The position numbers and the translations under genes are program-made. From positions 1 through 31,636 of the forward strand of contig JAZONV010000111.1 of NCBI GenBank assembly GCA_045654685.1: a stretch of DNA of 31,636 nt. Direction: 5' to 3'. This document shows positions 1-7,930 of the stretch, piece after piece; positions within the stretch are counted from its first letter, which is position 1, and each line of letters starts with the position of its first letter. The notes below the pieces were generated by a model. The model searched no databases, had not been told where the DNA came from, and saw only the letters and a program-made list of their open reading frames with translations. The DNA is from RGIG1828 sp045654685. GTDB lineage: Bacteria > Bacillota > Clostridia > UMGS1810.

Positions 1-57
1 TTTGTTGTATAATCTACTTGTATTTTTGGGTATTTGGTCATACTTAAATTATATCAC

Positions 58-95
58 AAAAGCCGCGAAGTTTCCATACTTCAGCGGCTTTTTGT
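58..95. terminator. Intrinsic terminator, possibly bidirectional
   Basis: A GC-rich stem (AAGCCGC pairing with GCGGCTT, plus inner GAAG/CTTC) is flanked by an A run on the left and a T run on the right, so it could stop transcription from either side. The gene it serves to the left lies outside the window. Confidence 0.75.
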
Positions 96-100
96 GTGCA

Positions 101-276
101 AAAATTTAGAGCTGCCTCACTTATTTAGTGAGACAGCCCCTTTATCTTTGAATAGTCTTATATACACCCCGGCACCAATTTGATGCCATTTTTCTTGATT
201 TATCCGTTGTTTAAAATGAATTTGACTAATTTAGAGTTATATCATAATAATATCTGACAGTCAATTTTTCTACCTT
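101..276. other. Gene-free stretch with one hairpin
   Basis: No gene is seen here. A hairpin at 111-137 pairs GCTG-CTCACT with AGTGAG-CAGC around a TATTT loop and one mismatch. Its right side, GTGAGACAGCCCC, matches in reverse the end motif GGGGCTGTCTC of the MITE-like element at 19179, so it may be a remnant of that repeat type or a second terminator. A weaker hairpin lies near 171-188. No convincing T-tailed terminator for the leftward regulator gene was found. Confidence 0.4.
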
Positions 277-1362
277 TTAGTAAGTATCATTTTTTTCGTT
301 TTCCAAAGTATTGTTAAGGGATTTTGCGTATTCTAAAAGTTCCTTTCGGGAAGAAACCCCTAATTTCCCATACAGATTTCTGTTGTGATATTTCAAGGTG
401 CTTTCGGCAATTTTCTTTTCTGCCAAAACCTCTTTTGTTGACATTCCTGCAACATAGCAATCATAAATTGCCTTTTCTGATGCTGTTAAAGTTGAAATTT
501 GCTCTGCAAAAAAGTTTAATCGTTCAGCAAATTCGGGTGAATTTATTTTAACTGTTTTAGTTGTTGTTTCAAGTGATGTCGCAAGTTTTTCCTGAAGTGA
601 AGCGATTAAAATGCGCTGATGCTGTATCATAAGATATACGCTTATCAAAAACAGTTCTGTTATTATGTAAGAAATTGATAAAAATTCAAAATCCGTTTTA
701 ACAAGTTGACCGAAAAGCCACACGCAAATATTAACAAAAACAGATACAAGAATAAAAATTGCATGTGAGATTGAATTTATTTTCCTTTTAACAATAGAGT
801 GAGTACTCGTGGCAATCATAACAGCGAAATATCCCAGCAAATAGAAAAGATATATGGAGTGCCAATTGCCATATTCTTTATTGAGCACAGAAACACCATT
901 TACCTTTTCAAGTGTAACCGATTTATAGTATATATCCAAATATCCCGGTGTTGCCGCAATTAAAAACACTACGACGGAAATGATGAGAAGAACTCCCGGA
1001 AGCCATTTCTTATAGTCTAATCCGGATATATTCATTATTGTCATTATCATTGAAAGGGGCAGGAAAACAGAACCAAGGTAGGAAATCCTGTTCGCCCACA
1101 AAGCTTCGCTTAATGTGTCTGATATTGACAAGGAGAAATATCCTGCATTCACAACAAACACTGATATAAATAAAACAACAAACCATGCTTCTTTCTTTTT
1201 TATGAAAATGAAATATCCCAGGAGCAAGACCAAAGAAAGAATGGTTGTTGCTAAATATATACTTGACATACTGGTGGTTTTGTCACCAATGTGAGTGCAT
1301 CCCGATAAAAATATTATTAAAAACAGGCATATTATAATTGTCGGTAATGATTTGTTTTTCAT
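277..1362 (-). CDS. Membrane-bound LuxR-family transcriptional regulator with multi-helix sensor region
   Basis: Probable membrane-anchored one-component regulator. The N-terminal 240 or so residues are almost continuous hydrophobic helices, resembling the seven-helix sensor found at the N terminus of some histidine kinases. A short linker follows, then a C-terminal LuxR/GerE helix-turn-helix (about residues 288-345) with LTASEK, STKEVLAEKK and ESTLKYHNRNLYGKLGVSSR. There is no kinase or receiver domain, so the membrane part probably senses directly. The ATG at 1362 is chosen over the upstream GTG at 1380 because AGGAGA lies 8 nt before it and the protein then begins with a basic, hydrophobic signal. 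That signal ends in LSGC (Cys22), which looks like a lipobox but could simply be the first helix. It diverges from the BspA-like gene; repeated boxes between them may be its targets (inference). Confidence 0.8.
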   Translation of the reverse strand: MKNKSLPTIIICLFLIIFLSGCTHIGDKTTSMSSIYLATTILSLVLLLGYFIFIKKKEAWFVVLFISVFVVNAGYFSLSISDTLSEALWANRISYLGSVFLPLSMIMTIMNISGLDYKKWLPGVLLIISVVVFLIAATPGYLDIYYKSVTLEKVNGVSVLNKEYGNWHSIYLFYLLGYFAVMIATSTHSIVKRKINSISHAIFILVSVFVNICVWLFGQLVKTDFEFLSISYIITELFLISVYLMIQHQRILIASLQEKLATSLETTTKTVKINSPEFAERLNFFAEQISTLTASEKAIYDCYVAGMSTKEVLAEKKIAESTLKYHNRNLYGKLGVSSRKELLEYAKSLNNTLENEKNDTY

Positions 1363-1415
1363 ATGTATCTTCTCCTGCACGATTATATGTGTTTTTGCAA
1401 CTTTATTTTATACCA

Positions 1416-1489
1416 TCCCATACTTTTTCCCATACTTTTCAAAAAAATTTCTGCATTTCCCATACTAAAACTTCGGAAAAGTGTGGGGA
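1416..1489. promoter_or_regulatory. Repeated TCCCATACT boxes in divergent intergenic region (candidate operator)
   Basis: Three exact copies of TCCCATACT start at 1416, 1428 and 1458. A degenerate copy in the opposite orientation, AGTGTGGGGA, lies at about 1480-1489. Read leftward, the first two lie just upstream of a TATAAA -10-like box for the LuxR-type gene, where no -35 is evident. Read rightward, the 1458/1480 pair lies upstream of TATAAT at 1508-1513. The position suits an activator that controls both genes. Binding by the adjacent LuxR-type protein is inferred. Confidence 0.5.
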
Positions 1490-1595
1490 CTTTTTATGAA
1501 AATAATTTATAATTACAATTGTATAAGTGTCTATATTTTATCATGAATGTTTGGTTTGGTCAACTCATTCGACAAAAATGTTGGGAGGTTATCTT

Positions 1596-4172
1596 ATGAA
1601 AAAAATCACATCTGTTTTAATTGCACTTTGTGTGTTCTTCACTCTTATGAGTAATTTGACGGTAAATGCATCTACAAGCAGCGGAACAACAGGTGATGTT
1701 GCATGGTCACTTGATGTGGACGGAGTATTTACAGTAAGCGGGGAAGGCGCAATGGAAGATTATGTATCCGTTGATGATGTCCCGTGGAAAGATAGCCTTA
1801 CTGACATAACTTCGGTTGTTATTGGTGAAGGTGTAACCCGTGTGTCCGATTACGGTTTTTGCGGTGCAACAAATCTTACAAGCGTAACTTTTGAAAATAA
1901 TTATCTTTACCGCATAGGTGAAATGACATTTTATAACTGTAAAAATTTAAGCACAGTTACAATTCCGGGCGGTGTAAAAGAAATCGGCTATGGTGCGTTT
2001 GGTTGTGACGAAGCAGATAAGGGGCTCGATACCGCATATATTTATGCGAGAAATACATGGTTCGAAAGCTGTGATGATTACGAATCACCATTGGTTGACA
2101 CCAATGCATTGACATTCCCTGAGCATACTGCCATTTATGGTCATTCAAGCTCTGATGCATATTGGTATGCAAGTATCAACAACAGAATTTTTAATATTTT
2201 GGAAGACGGACAGGTTATCAAAATCGAAAATGGCACAGATGCCACATACGAATTTGAAGTCTTAAATAATGAAAAAGTTATTGATTTGTGGAAATCCAAG
2301 GACGCGGAAATGGGTTCTGACCATAGCGTTATGCTTGACTATACCTTTACCGTTGATGTAAGCGATGTAATAAAAGAATACAACTACCTGCCGGATGATG
2401 ACTTCTATTACTTGGGATATGACAAAGGTAACGGCGGAGAAATTGAATTTGAAACAGAAATTCGATTCGATAATGAATACCAAAGTTCTCGCCTGTGGGG
2501 TAATGCATATTATTCTTTGTGTGAAACTGACCTTAAAGGTAATACAAGAGATTACTACAAAAAGTGGAAAACAAGTGTTTCTGATTCTTTCATCACAATG
2601 ACAGCTAACGACGAAAATCTTACCGTAAATATAAACGGCACAATGAAGGATATATATGCTGCGGCGTGTCAGTATAACGAAGAACTTGATAAGTATAACC
2701 TTACTGACTTTGCTATTATTGTTAAGGTAACAGGAATAACATATTACTATGGCTATGGCAACAGCACACCGAGCGAATCAAATCAGCTGGACTATCATTC
2801 TTTGTGGTTCTATGACGCTCACGGCAGAGATATTTTTTCACCGGATGCACCGGCACTGTCATACGAATACCTAATTGAAGTTGAAGATTCATCTTTGTAT
2901 GATTTACCCGGATATTATGAACCTGTAAAGAAAGAATATTTCTGGACTTATGAATTCAGCAAAAAGAAATACGAAGAGATTTACAACGAAGAAACCGGAG
3001 AATATGAATACTATTATTACGGATTTTTCGATGATGGTGTTCCTGAAGAACCGGGCAAGAGCGTGTATACAGAAAAAGCACCTGATGGAAAAGACTACGG
3101 CGTTTGCTTTGGTGAATTAGATGCAGGTGAAGATAACACCTTGAGAATAAAACAGCTTTTAACTGATGAAAACAAAGCATTTATTGACAGCATGATAGGA
3201 CTGAAACCTGATGGAGACGGCGGACCCGTGCATTTGAGCTTATGGTGTGATGTAAAGCTTACTTTCCCTGATGGTGAAGTTGTTTATCATGGTGTAAATT
3301 TGGACAATGAAATGAATAAGCTTGTTGCACCTTGTGTTCATTCATGTAAGATATGCGGTGCATGTACTGTAACAGACAGATCACTTCCATGTAACTATCA
3401 CTATTCATTTGGCGAAGCTATGTTCCATTGTGTTTGTGAAAATCCCGAACCTGTAGAAATCACAGTTGAAAATGTATCAACAACAAACACTACAACAGCA
3501 AATATGGAAGCACCTGTTACAGTTGTTGTTGACCGTGTTGATATGACAACAGCATCGGACACCGATTTTATAGATCATATTACTCAAGATATCAGAGAGT
3601 ATGAAGTATATGAAGTGTATAATGTGGATGTGTATGACGAATATTCAGGAAATCCATATATGCTGAATCAGTGGGGTGGTTCGGATGAAGAACTTACTGT
3701 AACTGTTCCTATAAGTACAGAAAATGCAGAAGCAATCCAAAACGGTGAAGCTGACATATACCACATAGATGGTGACGGAACAGCAGAAAAAGCAGAAGAT
3801 ATGCTGGTGGAATTTGACGGGGAAAATGCGGTTGTTAATATTACATCAAATACATTTAGCCCATTTGTTATAGTAAATTCAACACCAAAGACAGCTGAAG
3901 CAACAAGCGTAGAAGTAACAAAGGACACGGATGCAAATACCTGCACCGTGAAATATGAAATTACATCAACAGATTTAGCAAAGGCACCAACATTGTATAT
4001 TGCTTTCTATACAGATCAAAATGCTCTTATCGCCGTAAGTATTGTTGACGAAGATATTATTTCTTCTGACGAATTTACGGTTTCTATACCAAGCGGTAGT
4101 GAAAAGTGCAAAGTGGTGCTCTGGACACCACAACTCACACCGATATGCAGTGCTGATGATTGCGAATATTAA
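1596..4172 (+). CDS. Large secreted protein with BspA-type leucine-rich repeats
   Basis: A secreted or surface protein of 858 residues. The ATG at 1596 is preferred to the upstream in-frame start at 1527 because GGGAGG lies 9 nt before it and the product then opens with a classical signal peptide (KK, hydrophobic core, cleavage near VNA-S at about residue 26). About residues 35-130 carry BspA/TpLRR-type repeats: SVVIGEGVTRVSDYGFCG, LTSVTFENN, LSTVTIPGGVKEIGYGAFG. The rest is acidic and rich in Tyr, Asp and Glu, with a cysteine cluster near the middle-to-end (CKICGACTV, then CNYHY and CVC) and Thr-rich beta-like segments at the C terminus. No LPXTG anchor or SLH domain is seen, so attachment is unclear. 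BspA-like proteins often act in adhesion; the role here is unproven. It is monocistronic, with a strong terminator at 4201. Confidence 0.8.
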   Translation: MKKITSVLIALCVFFTLMSNLTVNASTSSGTTGDVAWSLDVDGVFTVSGEGAMEDYVSVDDVPWKDSLTDITSVVIGEGVTRVSDYGFCGATNLTSVTFENNYLYRIGEMTFYNCKNLSTVTIPGGVKEIGYGAFGCDEADKGLDTAYIYARNTWFESCDDYESPLVDTNALTFPEHTAIYGHSSSDAYWYASINNRIFNILEDGQVIKIENGTDATYEFEVLNNEKVIDLWKSKDAEMGSDHSVMLDYTFTVDVSDVIKEYNYLPDDDFYYLGYDKGNGGEIEFETEIRFDNEYQSSRLWGNAYYSLCETDLKGNTRDYYKKWKTSVSDSFITMTANDENLTVNINGTMKDIYAAACQYNEELDKYNLTDFAIIVKVTGITYYYGYGNSTPSESNQLDYHSLWFYDAHGRDIFSPDAPALSYEYLIEVEDSSLYDLPGYYEPVKKEYFWTYEFSKKKYEEIYNEETGEYEYYYYGFFDDGVPEEPGKSVYTEKAPDGKDYGVCFGELDAGEDNTLRIKQLLTDENKAFIDSMIGLKPDGDGGPVHLSLWCDVKLTFPDGEVVYHGVNLDNEMNKLVAPCVHSCKICGACTVTDRSLPCNYHYSFGEAMFHCVCENPEPVEITVENVSTTNTTTANMEAPVTVVVDRVDMTTASDTDFIDHITQDIREYEVYEVYNVDVYDEYSGNPYMLNQWGGSDEELTVTVPISTENAEAIQNGEADIYHIDGDGTAEKAEDMLVEFDGENAVVNITSNTFSPFVIVNSTPKTAEATSVEVTKDTDANTCTVKYEITSTDLAKAPTLYIAFYTDQNALIAVSIVDEDIISSDEFTVSIPSGSEKCKVVLWTPQLTPICSADDCEY

Positions 4173-4200
4173 TAAAGTGAATAGATAGAACTTCTATTAG

Positions 4201-4240
4201 GATACCACCTCTCCTTCGGGAGCAAGGTGGTATCTTTTTT
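4201..4240 (+). terminator. Rho-independent terminator of the BspA-like gene
   Basis: GATACCACCT and CTCC pair across a TTCG tetraloop with GGAG and AGGTGGTATC (two unpaired bases on the right arm), directly followed by six T. It sits 28 bp after the stop codon. Confidence 0.9.
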
Positions 4241-4241
4241 C

Positions 4242-4333
4242 AATGTATAGGAATTTACGCAGTATTTAGTTCGCGAGATGAGATGTATATCAAATTATGC
4301 TCGCGACTTGGGTGCAGGCTCAGCCTGCTTTTT
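4242..4333 (+). repeat. 92-bp dispersed repeat, copy 1 of 2
   Basis: This is nearly identical (one visible mismatch, no gaps) to 13079-13170 in the same orientation. It contains two hairpins: TCGCGAG/CTCGCGA with a 22-nt loop, and GCAGGCT-C-AGCCTGC followed by a T run, which makes the unit end like an intrinsic terminator. No open reading frame is associated with it. Confidence 0.85.
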
Positions 4334-4341
4334 TCATTACA

Positions 4342-4381
4342 TTAAAAATCACACTATTGTTCGCAAAAACAATAGTGTGAT
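4342..4381 (-). terminator. Terminator for the leftward nuclease gene
   Basis: A perfect 14-bp stem, ATCACACTATTGTT with its complement, surrounds a 6-nt loop. On the minus strand it is followed by TTTTT. It lies about 90 bp beyond the stop codon of the nuclease gene. Confidence 0.75.
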
Positions 4382-4470
4382 ACGGTTGTATATAGAATTC
4401 TGTTCTTTTGATATTTCCTTGTATATAACCATTTAGAGAGAGTTGTAAATAATATACAGGCTATGGTTCT

Positions 4471-5331
4471 TCACGGCTTGCACGAATTGCAAGGGGTATA
4501 CCCGTTATCCGACAGCCAAATTTTATTTCCGTTAAAACTTTCTTTGTTTTTTTCTTTTATGTTTTTTACTGATAAACAAGAGGGAAGGTGGAATTTCTTT
4601 GTGTTTGTATTCAAAATGTATTCATAATTGCCTTTGTTTGCATAACTTTCTTTTTCTTCTTTGTCTGCTACAACATCCGCGTCTGATGAAAGCCTGCTTT
4701 CACCGCTATAGTAATTAATCTCAATTCCCGGTTGAATATTATTTACAAATACATTAAATGAAACACCTTTTCCGCTGTCTTCCACAGAATATGCCTCCAT
4801 CTGAACACCTTTTGCAAGAAGATTTCCGCCTTCAAATAAAGGTGTCACTCTGTACATAACATGGTTGCCTGTATCTTTCACATAATCTGCAACCATATTT
4901 TCAAAAGGAAGCATACCTTCTGTGTTCATATATCTGGTTCCGGTGATAAGATTTTTTTCGTTGGCATTCTCGCCTGAAAGTTGATAGCCAATAAGATGAC
5001 ATCTGTTATAAAGATATTTACCATCCACAATGTCATATTTTTCCATTTGCCACCCTGAGGGTTTCACCTGACCTATTGAACCGCGTTCTTCTGTTGGCAT
5101 TATCTCTTTACCGATGCATGCAAAAGCCACACCACATCTTCCAAGATAGTCAAGTTCTGAATATTTTTCAAAGGAAACCGTTGTTATTTCGCTTTCTTCA
5201 AACTGTGGTATGTTGTTATTTATAACATCATAAGTTGCATGTGATACATTCCCGTCATATATTGTGCAGGATGAAAATATGAGAGAGGCACATATTAAAA
5301 ATAAGACGGACTTAAGACTTTTGTATTTCAT
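4471..5331 (-). CDS. DNA/RNA non-specific endonuclease, lipoprotein (EndA/NucA-like)
   Basis: Predicted extracellular, membrane-tethered nuclease of the DNA-entry/DNA-RNA non-specific type (beta-beta-alpha metal fold). The core motif NRCHLIGYQL has the candidate general base His112 and is followed by the metal-binding Asn127 in EKNLITGTRYMN; the family more often has DRGH or NRGH. The ATG at 5331 is chosen because AAAGGAAC lies just upstream and the protein then begins with a lipoprotein signal ending IFSSC (Cys22). An earlier in-frame start at 5406 would bury that signal. The C-terminal 40 residues form a small Cys module (FHLPSC then CNSC) of a kind often appended to these nucleases. It probably degrades extracellular nucleic acid for nutrition or uptake (inference). 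It has its own promoter at 5432-5460. Confidence 0.85.
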   Translation of the reverse strand: MKYKSLKSVLFLICASLIFSSCTIYDGNVSHATYDVINNNIPQFEESEITTVSFEKYSELDYLGRCGVAFACIGKEIMPTEERGSIGQVKPSGWQMEKYDIVDGKYLYNRCHLIGYQLSGENANEKNLITGTRYMNTEGMLPFENMVADYVKDTGNHVMYRVTPLFEGGNLLAKGVQMEAYSVEDSGKGVSFNVFVNNIQPGIEINYYSGESRLSSDADVVADKEEKESYANKGNYEYILNTNTKKFHLPSCLSVKNIKEKNKESFNGNKIWLSDNGYTPCNSCKP

Positions 5332-5431
5332 AATGGAGTTCCTTTCGTATTTTAAAAAAGCTTGGATAAAAATATTTATAAAAGCAGGTTTGGCTGATTT
5401 TTTCACGCCACATTAAAGTTATTATAACTCT

Positions 5432-5460
5432 ATTATAATAGTAAAACTCATTCTTCGCAA
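5432..5460 (-). promoter_or_regulatory. SigA-type promoter upstream of the nuclease gene
   Basis: On the minus strand TTGCGA and TATAAT are separated by exactly 17 bp, about 100 bp upstream of the nuclease start. Confidence 0.65.
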
Positions 5461-5570
5461 GGGGTATTATTTCCGAGTGTTTAACGCATGGATATATCCA
5501 AAAAACATCTTTAGTGCCTGTTCCGGAGGCTATGTATCACAATGAAATTCAATTTGATTTTTTTGAAAGT

Positions 5571-5631
5571 GCAAATGGAGTTGTCACAAGATGAGCAATT
5601 CAAAACTCAATCTTGTGACAACTCCATTTGC
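5571..5631. repeat. Long near-perfect hairpin in a gene-free stretch
   Basis: The 340-bp gap between the nuclease start and the DUF1540 stop holds the nuclease promoter and this inverted repeat. Two 25-26-nt arms, starting GCAAATGGAGTTGTCACAAG on the left, pair with one bulged A around a 10-nt loop. No run of T follows on either strand, so it is not a typical terminator, although it could end the leftward DUF1540 transcript. It may be a short palindromic mobile unit. Nothing else was recognised in the gap. Confidence 0.7.
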
Positions 5632-5672
5632 AAATTTATGACTTGTGTCAGGCTAAATATTACGCAAAAAAA

Positions 5673-5855
5673 TTAATTACAGTTTCCGCCGCTGCAAGGT
5701 CTGAAAGACTCACAGTCTGTGCATTTAACTTCTGTGGGGTTAGTTTCGTGAGTACCGACATTGATTTTGTCAAGGCTGCAGAAATTTTCGTTTCCGCAGT
5801 GGTACATGCACTGTTTTACTGTACAACCGATTGATTTGTTAGCATTATGATTCAT
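5673..5855 (-). CDS. DUF1540 cysteine-rich small protein
   Basis: A 60-residue protein with eight cysteines in the DUF1540 pattern: IGCTVKQCMYHCGNENFCSL followed by VKCTDCESFRPC. Members of this family are common in Clostridia and Bacilli and probably bind metal through the cysteines; the role is unknown. A perfect GGAGGT lies 8 nt before the ATG, which supports a real gene over the competing plus-strand frames. It lies downstream of the D-lactate dehydrogenase on the same strand, about 110 bp away, with a small hairpin between them (GAGATG/CATCTC near 5906-5922). Confidence 0.85.
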   Translation of the reverse strand: MNHNANKSIGCTVKQCMYHCGNENFCSLDKINVGTHETNPTEVKCTDCESFRPCSGGNCN

Positions 5856-5966
5856 AATAACTACCTCCGATATATATTATTCATGCCTTTGGCACAATTG
5901 CCGCGAGATGCAAATCATCTCTTTTATTATTATGTCTTTTTGGCTCGATTGTATTCGCTAAAAAGG

Positions 5967-6944
5967 CTATATTTCATTTCCTGTTATTTTGCCATCAAAG
6001 AATTTCTGAATATTTTCAAGAGTTATTTCGCAAATGTTTTCCAGCGCCTCGTTTGTAAGAAATGCCTGATGTGAGGTAATAATAACATTTGGCATTGAAA
6101 GGAGCATTGCAAGTTTTTCATCTCTGTCTGTCACATCCGACATATCTTCAAAAAATAAATCTCCTTCTTCTTCATAAACATCAAGAGCAGCATTTCCGAT
6201 TTTTTTGGATTTTAACCCGTCAATCAGAGCGTCGCTGTCAATTAGTGCTCCTCTTGAGGTGTTTATAATGCAAACACCGTCTTTCATATCTTTTATGGAT
6301 TTTTCATCAATTATATGCTTTGTTTCTTTGGTCAAAGGACAGTGCAGGGAAATAATGTCACTTTTTTTGCAAATTTCATCAAAAGAAACATAACAAAGTG
6401 TGTCATCATTGGGATAAGGATCAAAAGCGATGACGTTCATTCCAAAGCCTTTGCATATATTTGCAAAAACTCTTCCGATTTTCCCTGTCCCCACAATTCC
6501 CACAGTTTTTCCATGTAGGTCAAAGCCTGTCATTCCAACAAGGGAAAAGTTGAAATCTCTGGTGCGGATATATGCTTTGTGAAGTTTTCTGTTTAAACAA
6601 AGAAGCATTCCTATACCGTGTTCTGCAACTGCATAGGGGGAATATGCAGGAACTCTCACAAGAGTGATTTTGTCTTTTGCGGATTTCAGGTCAACATTGT
6701 TGTAACCTGCACATCTCATTGCAATGAGTTTGATTCCCAAATCATAAAGAGTATCTATAACATCCTTTGTGATATCATCATTTACAAATGCACACACTGC
6801 ATCGCATCCTCTTGCCATTACGGCGGTATCTTCGGTTAGTTTTGATTCATAATACTTAAAATTAACATCATATTTTTCAGAAAGCTTGTCAAACCAAATT
6901 TTGTCATAGGGTTTTGTATCAAAAAAAGCACATTGTATCATCAT
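5967..6944 (-). CDS. ldhA: D-lactate dehydrogenase (2-hydroxyacid dehydrogenase family)
   Basis: An NAD-dependent D-2-hydroxyacid dehydrogenase, very probably D-lactate dehydrogenase, which reduces pyruvate to D-lactate in the cytoplasm to recycle NADH during fermentation. The Rossmann motif GTGKIG is at residues 152-157. The catalytic set is Arg231 in NTSRGALID, Glu258 in DVYEEEGDLFFED and His292 in SHQAF. The segments VRVPAYSPYAVAEHGIGM, RTRDFNFSL and TGFDLHGKT closely resemble E. coli LdhA. The length, 325 residues, is normal for the family. AAGGAG precedes a double ATG, so the start could be 6944 or 6941. It is transcribed toward DUF1540. Confidence 0.9.
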   Translation of the reverse strand: MMIQCAFFDTKPYDKIWFDKLSEKYDVNFKYYESKLTEDTAVMARGCDAVCAFVNDDITKDVIDTLYDLGIKLIAMRCAGYNNVDLKSAKDKITLVRVPAYSPYAVAEHGIGMLLCLNRKLHKAYIRTRDFNFSLVGMTGFDLHGKTVGIVGTGKIGRVFANICKGFGMNVIAFDPYPNDDTLCYVSFDEICKKSDIISLHCPLTKETKHIIDEKSIKDMKDGVCIINTSRGALIDSDALIDGLKSKKIGNAALDVYEEEGDLFFEDMSDVTDRDEKLAMLLSMPNVIITSHQAFLTNEALENICEITLENIQKFFDGKITGNEI

Positions 6945-7199
6945 ATCGCTCCTTTTTTACTAAAAGAATGTCCATATCCAAAGTATTTATACATGGCTGT
7001 GTTGACGAATATAATACGGGATGATATAATGATTTCAAGCAAAACTTGAAATCGCTACATAAATCTCTTGCGAGATTTTCGATGTGTGCCGATGGCACTC
7101 GATATGTCGCTGACGCAATGAGATTTATATCGCATGAGGAAAAAACATATGGATTTTGAAGTAAAATATCAAGCAATCGAAGATTGCATATCGACTAAC
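6945..7199. other. Hairpin-rich gene-free stretch
   Basis: No gene is supported here. The stretch is a chain of short perfect hairpins: GATTTCAAG/CTTGAAATC, AAATCTC/GAGATTT (with a second GAGATTTAT arm near 7121), GTGCC/GGCAC and GCAATC/GATTGC. A frame of 85 codons on the minus strand runs through it but has no ribosome site and overlaps the ldhA start. It is most likely decayed palindromic repeat sequence, or an untranscribed structured spacer. The 13-mer TATAATGATTTCA here also occurs at 15825. Confidence 0.4.
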
Positions 7200-7224
7200 T
7201 TTTTAATCCAGTCTTGACACGAGT
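7200..7224 (+). repeat. Solo end of the CTTGACACGAGT repeat family
   Basis: A 25-bp sequence ending AATCCAGTCTTGACACGAGT is identical to 10194-10218. Its last 12 bp are the terminal motif of the complete element at 7931-8118. It lies 62 bp before the SGNH hydrolase start. Confidence 0.75.
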
Positions 7225-7286
7225 CATGAGAATGACAAATATTATTGAAAGATTAATTTACTTATAATATAAAGTGGAGGTATAAT

Positions 7287-7922
7287 ATGTTTAAAAATCA
7301 TTGGAAAGATAAAATGTGGTATGCGTATGGAACATCTATGACAAGTATACAACAGGGAGAGTATGTACCTGTTGTTGAAAAACTTTCCGGACTAAAGGTT
7401 GTTAATAAAGGAATTCCTGGGGGTTCTTTGACGCCCGACGGATACGGAAAAGGAAATGTTAAAACGGCAATTATGAATATTGATGATGGTAAAGACAAAG
7501 CTGACCTTATTACAATAGATGTATTGCCCAATGAAGGAAAAATGGTTGGCGAAATTTATGATACAGATGATGAGTCGTTTTGCGGGTGCCTCAATCAGTG
7601 TTTGAGATATTTGCAGGAAAATACAAAAGCACAGATTGTGTTAATTATAATGATTGGCGGAAATGATAAGCCACCTGAACACGTAATTGAATCCAGAAAA
7701 ATTACCCAATTTGAATTTGCACAAAAAATAGAGTTGGTTGCAAAACTTAACTCTGTGCCTGTTATAAATGTCTTTTGTGAATCAGGATTTGGTTATGCAA
7801 GAGTGAAAAACAAAGAATATCAACTTGATAATATTCATCTAAATAAGCTGGGTGGATTAAATATGGGCAATTTTGTTTGGAGCAAACTTAAAGATATTCC
7901 TTTGTGGGAAACAGAATTATAG
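7287..7922 (+). CDS. SGNH/GDSL-family hydrolase
   Basis: Predicted SGNH-fold esterase or lipase-type hydrolase of 211 residues. Block I is YGTSMTS with nucleophile Ser17 (GTS in place of GDS). Block II is NKGIPGGSL, with its glycines at 42-46. A candidate block III Asn is N82 in VLPNEG. Block V is DNIH, with Asp181 and His184. There is no signal peptide, so it is likely cytoplasmic. Such enzymes in glycan loci often remove acetyl groups from sugars, but the substrate cannot be read from the sequence. GGAGG lies 8 nt before the ATG. It is bracketed by CTTGACACGAGT upstream and its reverse complement 8 bp after the stop, so it may have travelled as a cassette. Confidence 0.7.
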   Translation: MFKNHWKDKMWYAYGTSMTSIQQGEYVPVVEKLSGLKVVNKGIPGGSLTPDGYGKGNVKTAIMNIDDGKDKADLITIDVLPNEGKMVGEIYDTDDESFCGCLNQCLRYLQENTKAQIVLIIMIGGNDKPPEHVIESRKITQFEFAQKIELVAKLNSVPVINVFCESGFGYARVKNKEYQLDNIHLNKLGGLNMGNFVWSKLKDIPLWETEL

Positions 7923-7930
7923 TTTTTTTA

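Noticed and set aside
5628..6074. Plus-strand frames opposite DUF1540
   Set aside because: The minus-strand DUF1540 frame has the cysteine pattern and GGAGGT; the opposing frames have neither a ribosome site nor a family pattern.
6919..7176. Minus-strand frame of 85 codons
   Set aside because: It has no ribosome site, overlaps the ldhA start and runs through a chain of hairpins.
7214..7245. TTGACA in the CTTGACACGAGT motif read as -35 boxes for the downstream genes
   Set aside because: None of the copies has a good -10 at 16-18 bp, and inverted copies lie after genes, so a repeat end fits better.
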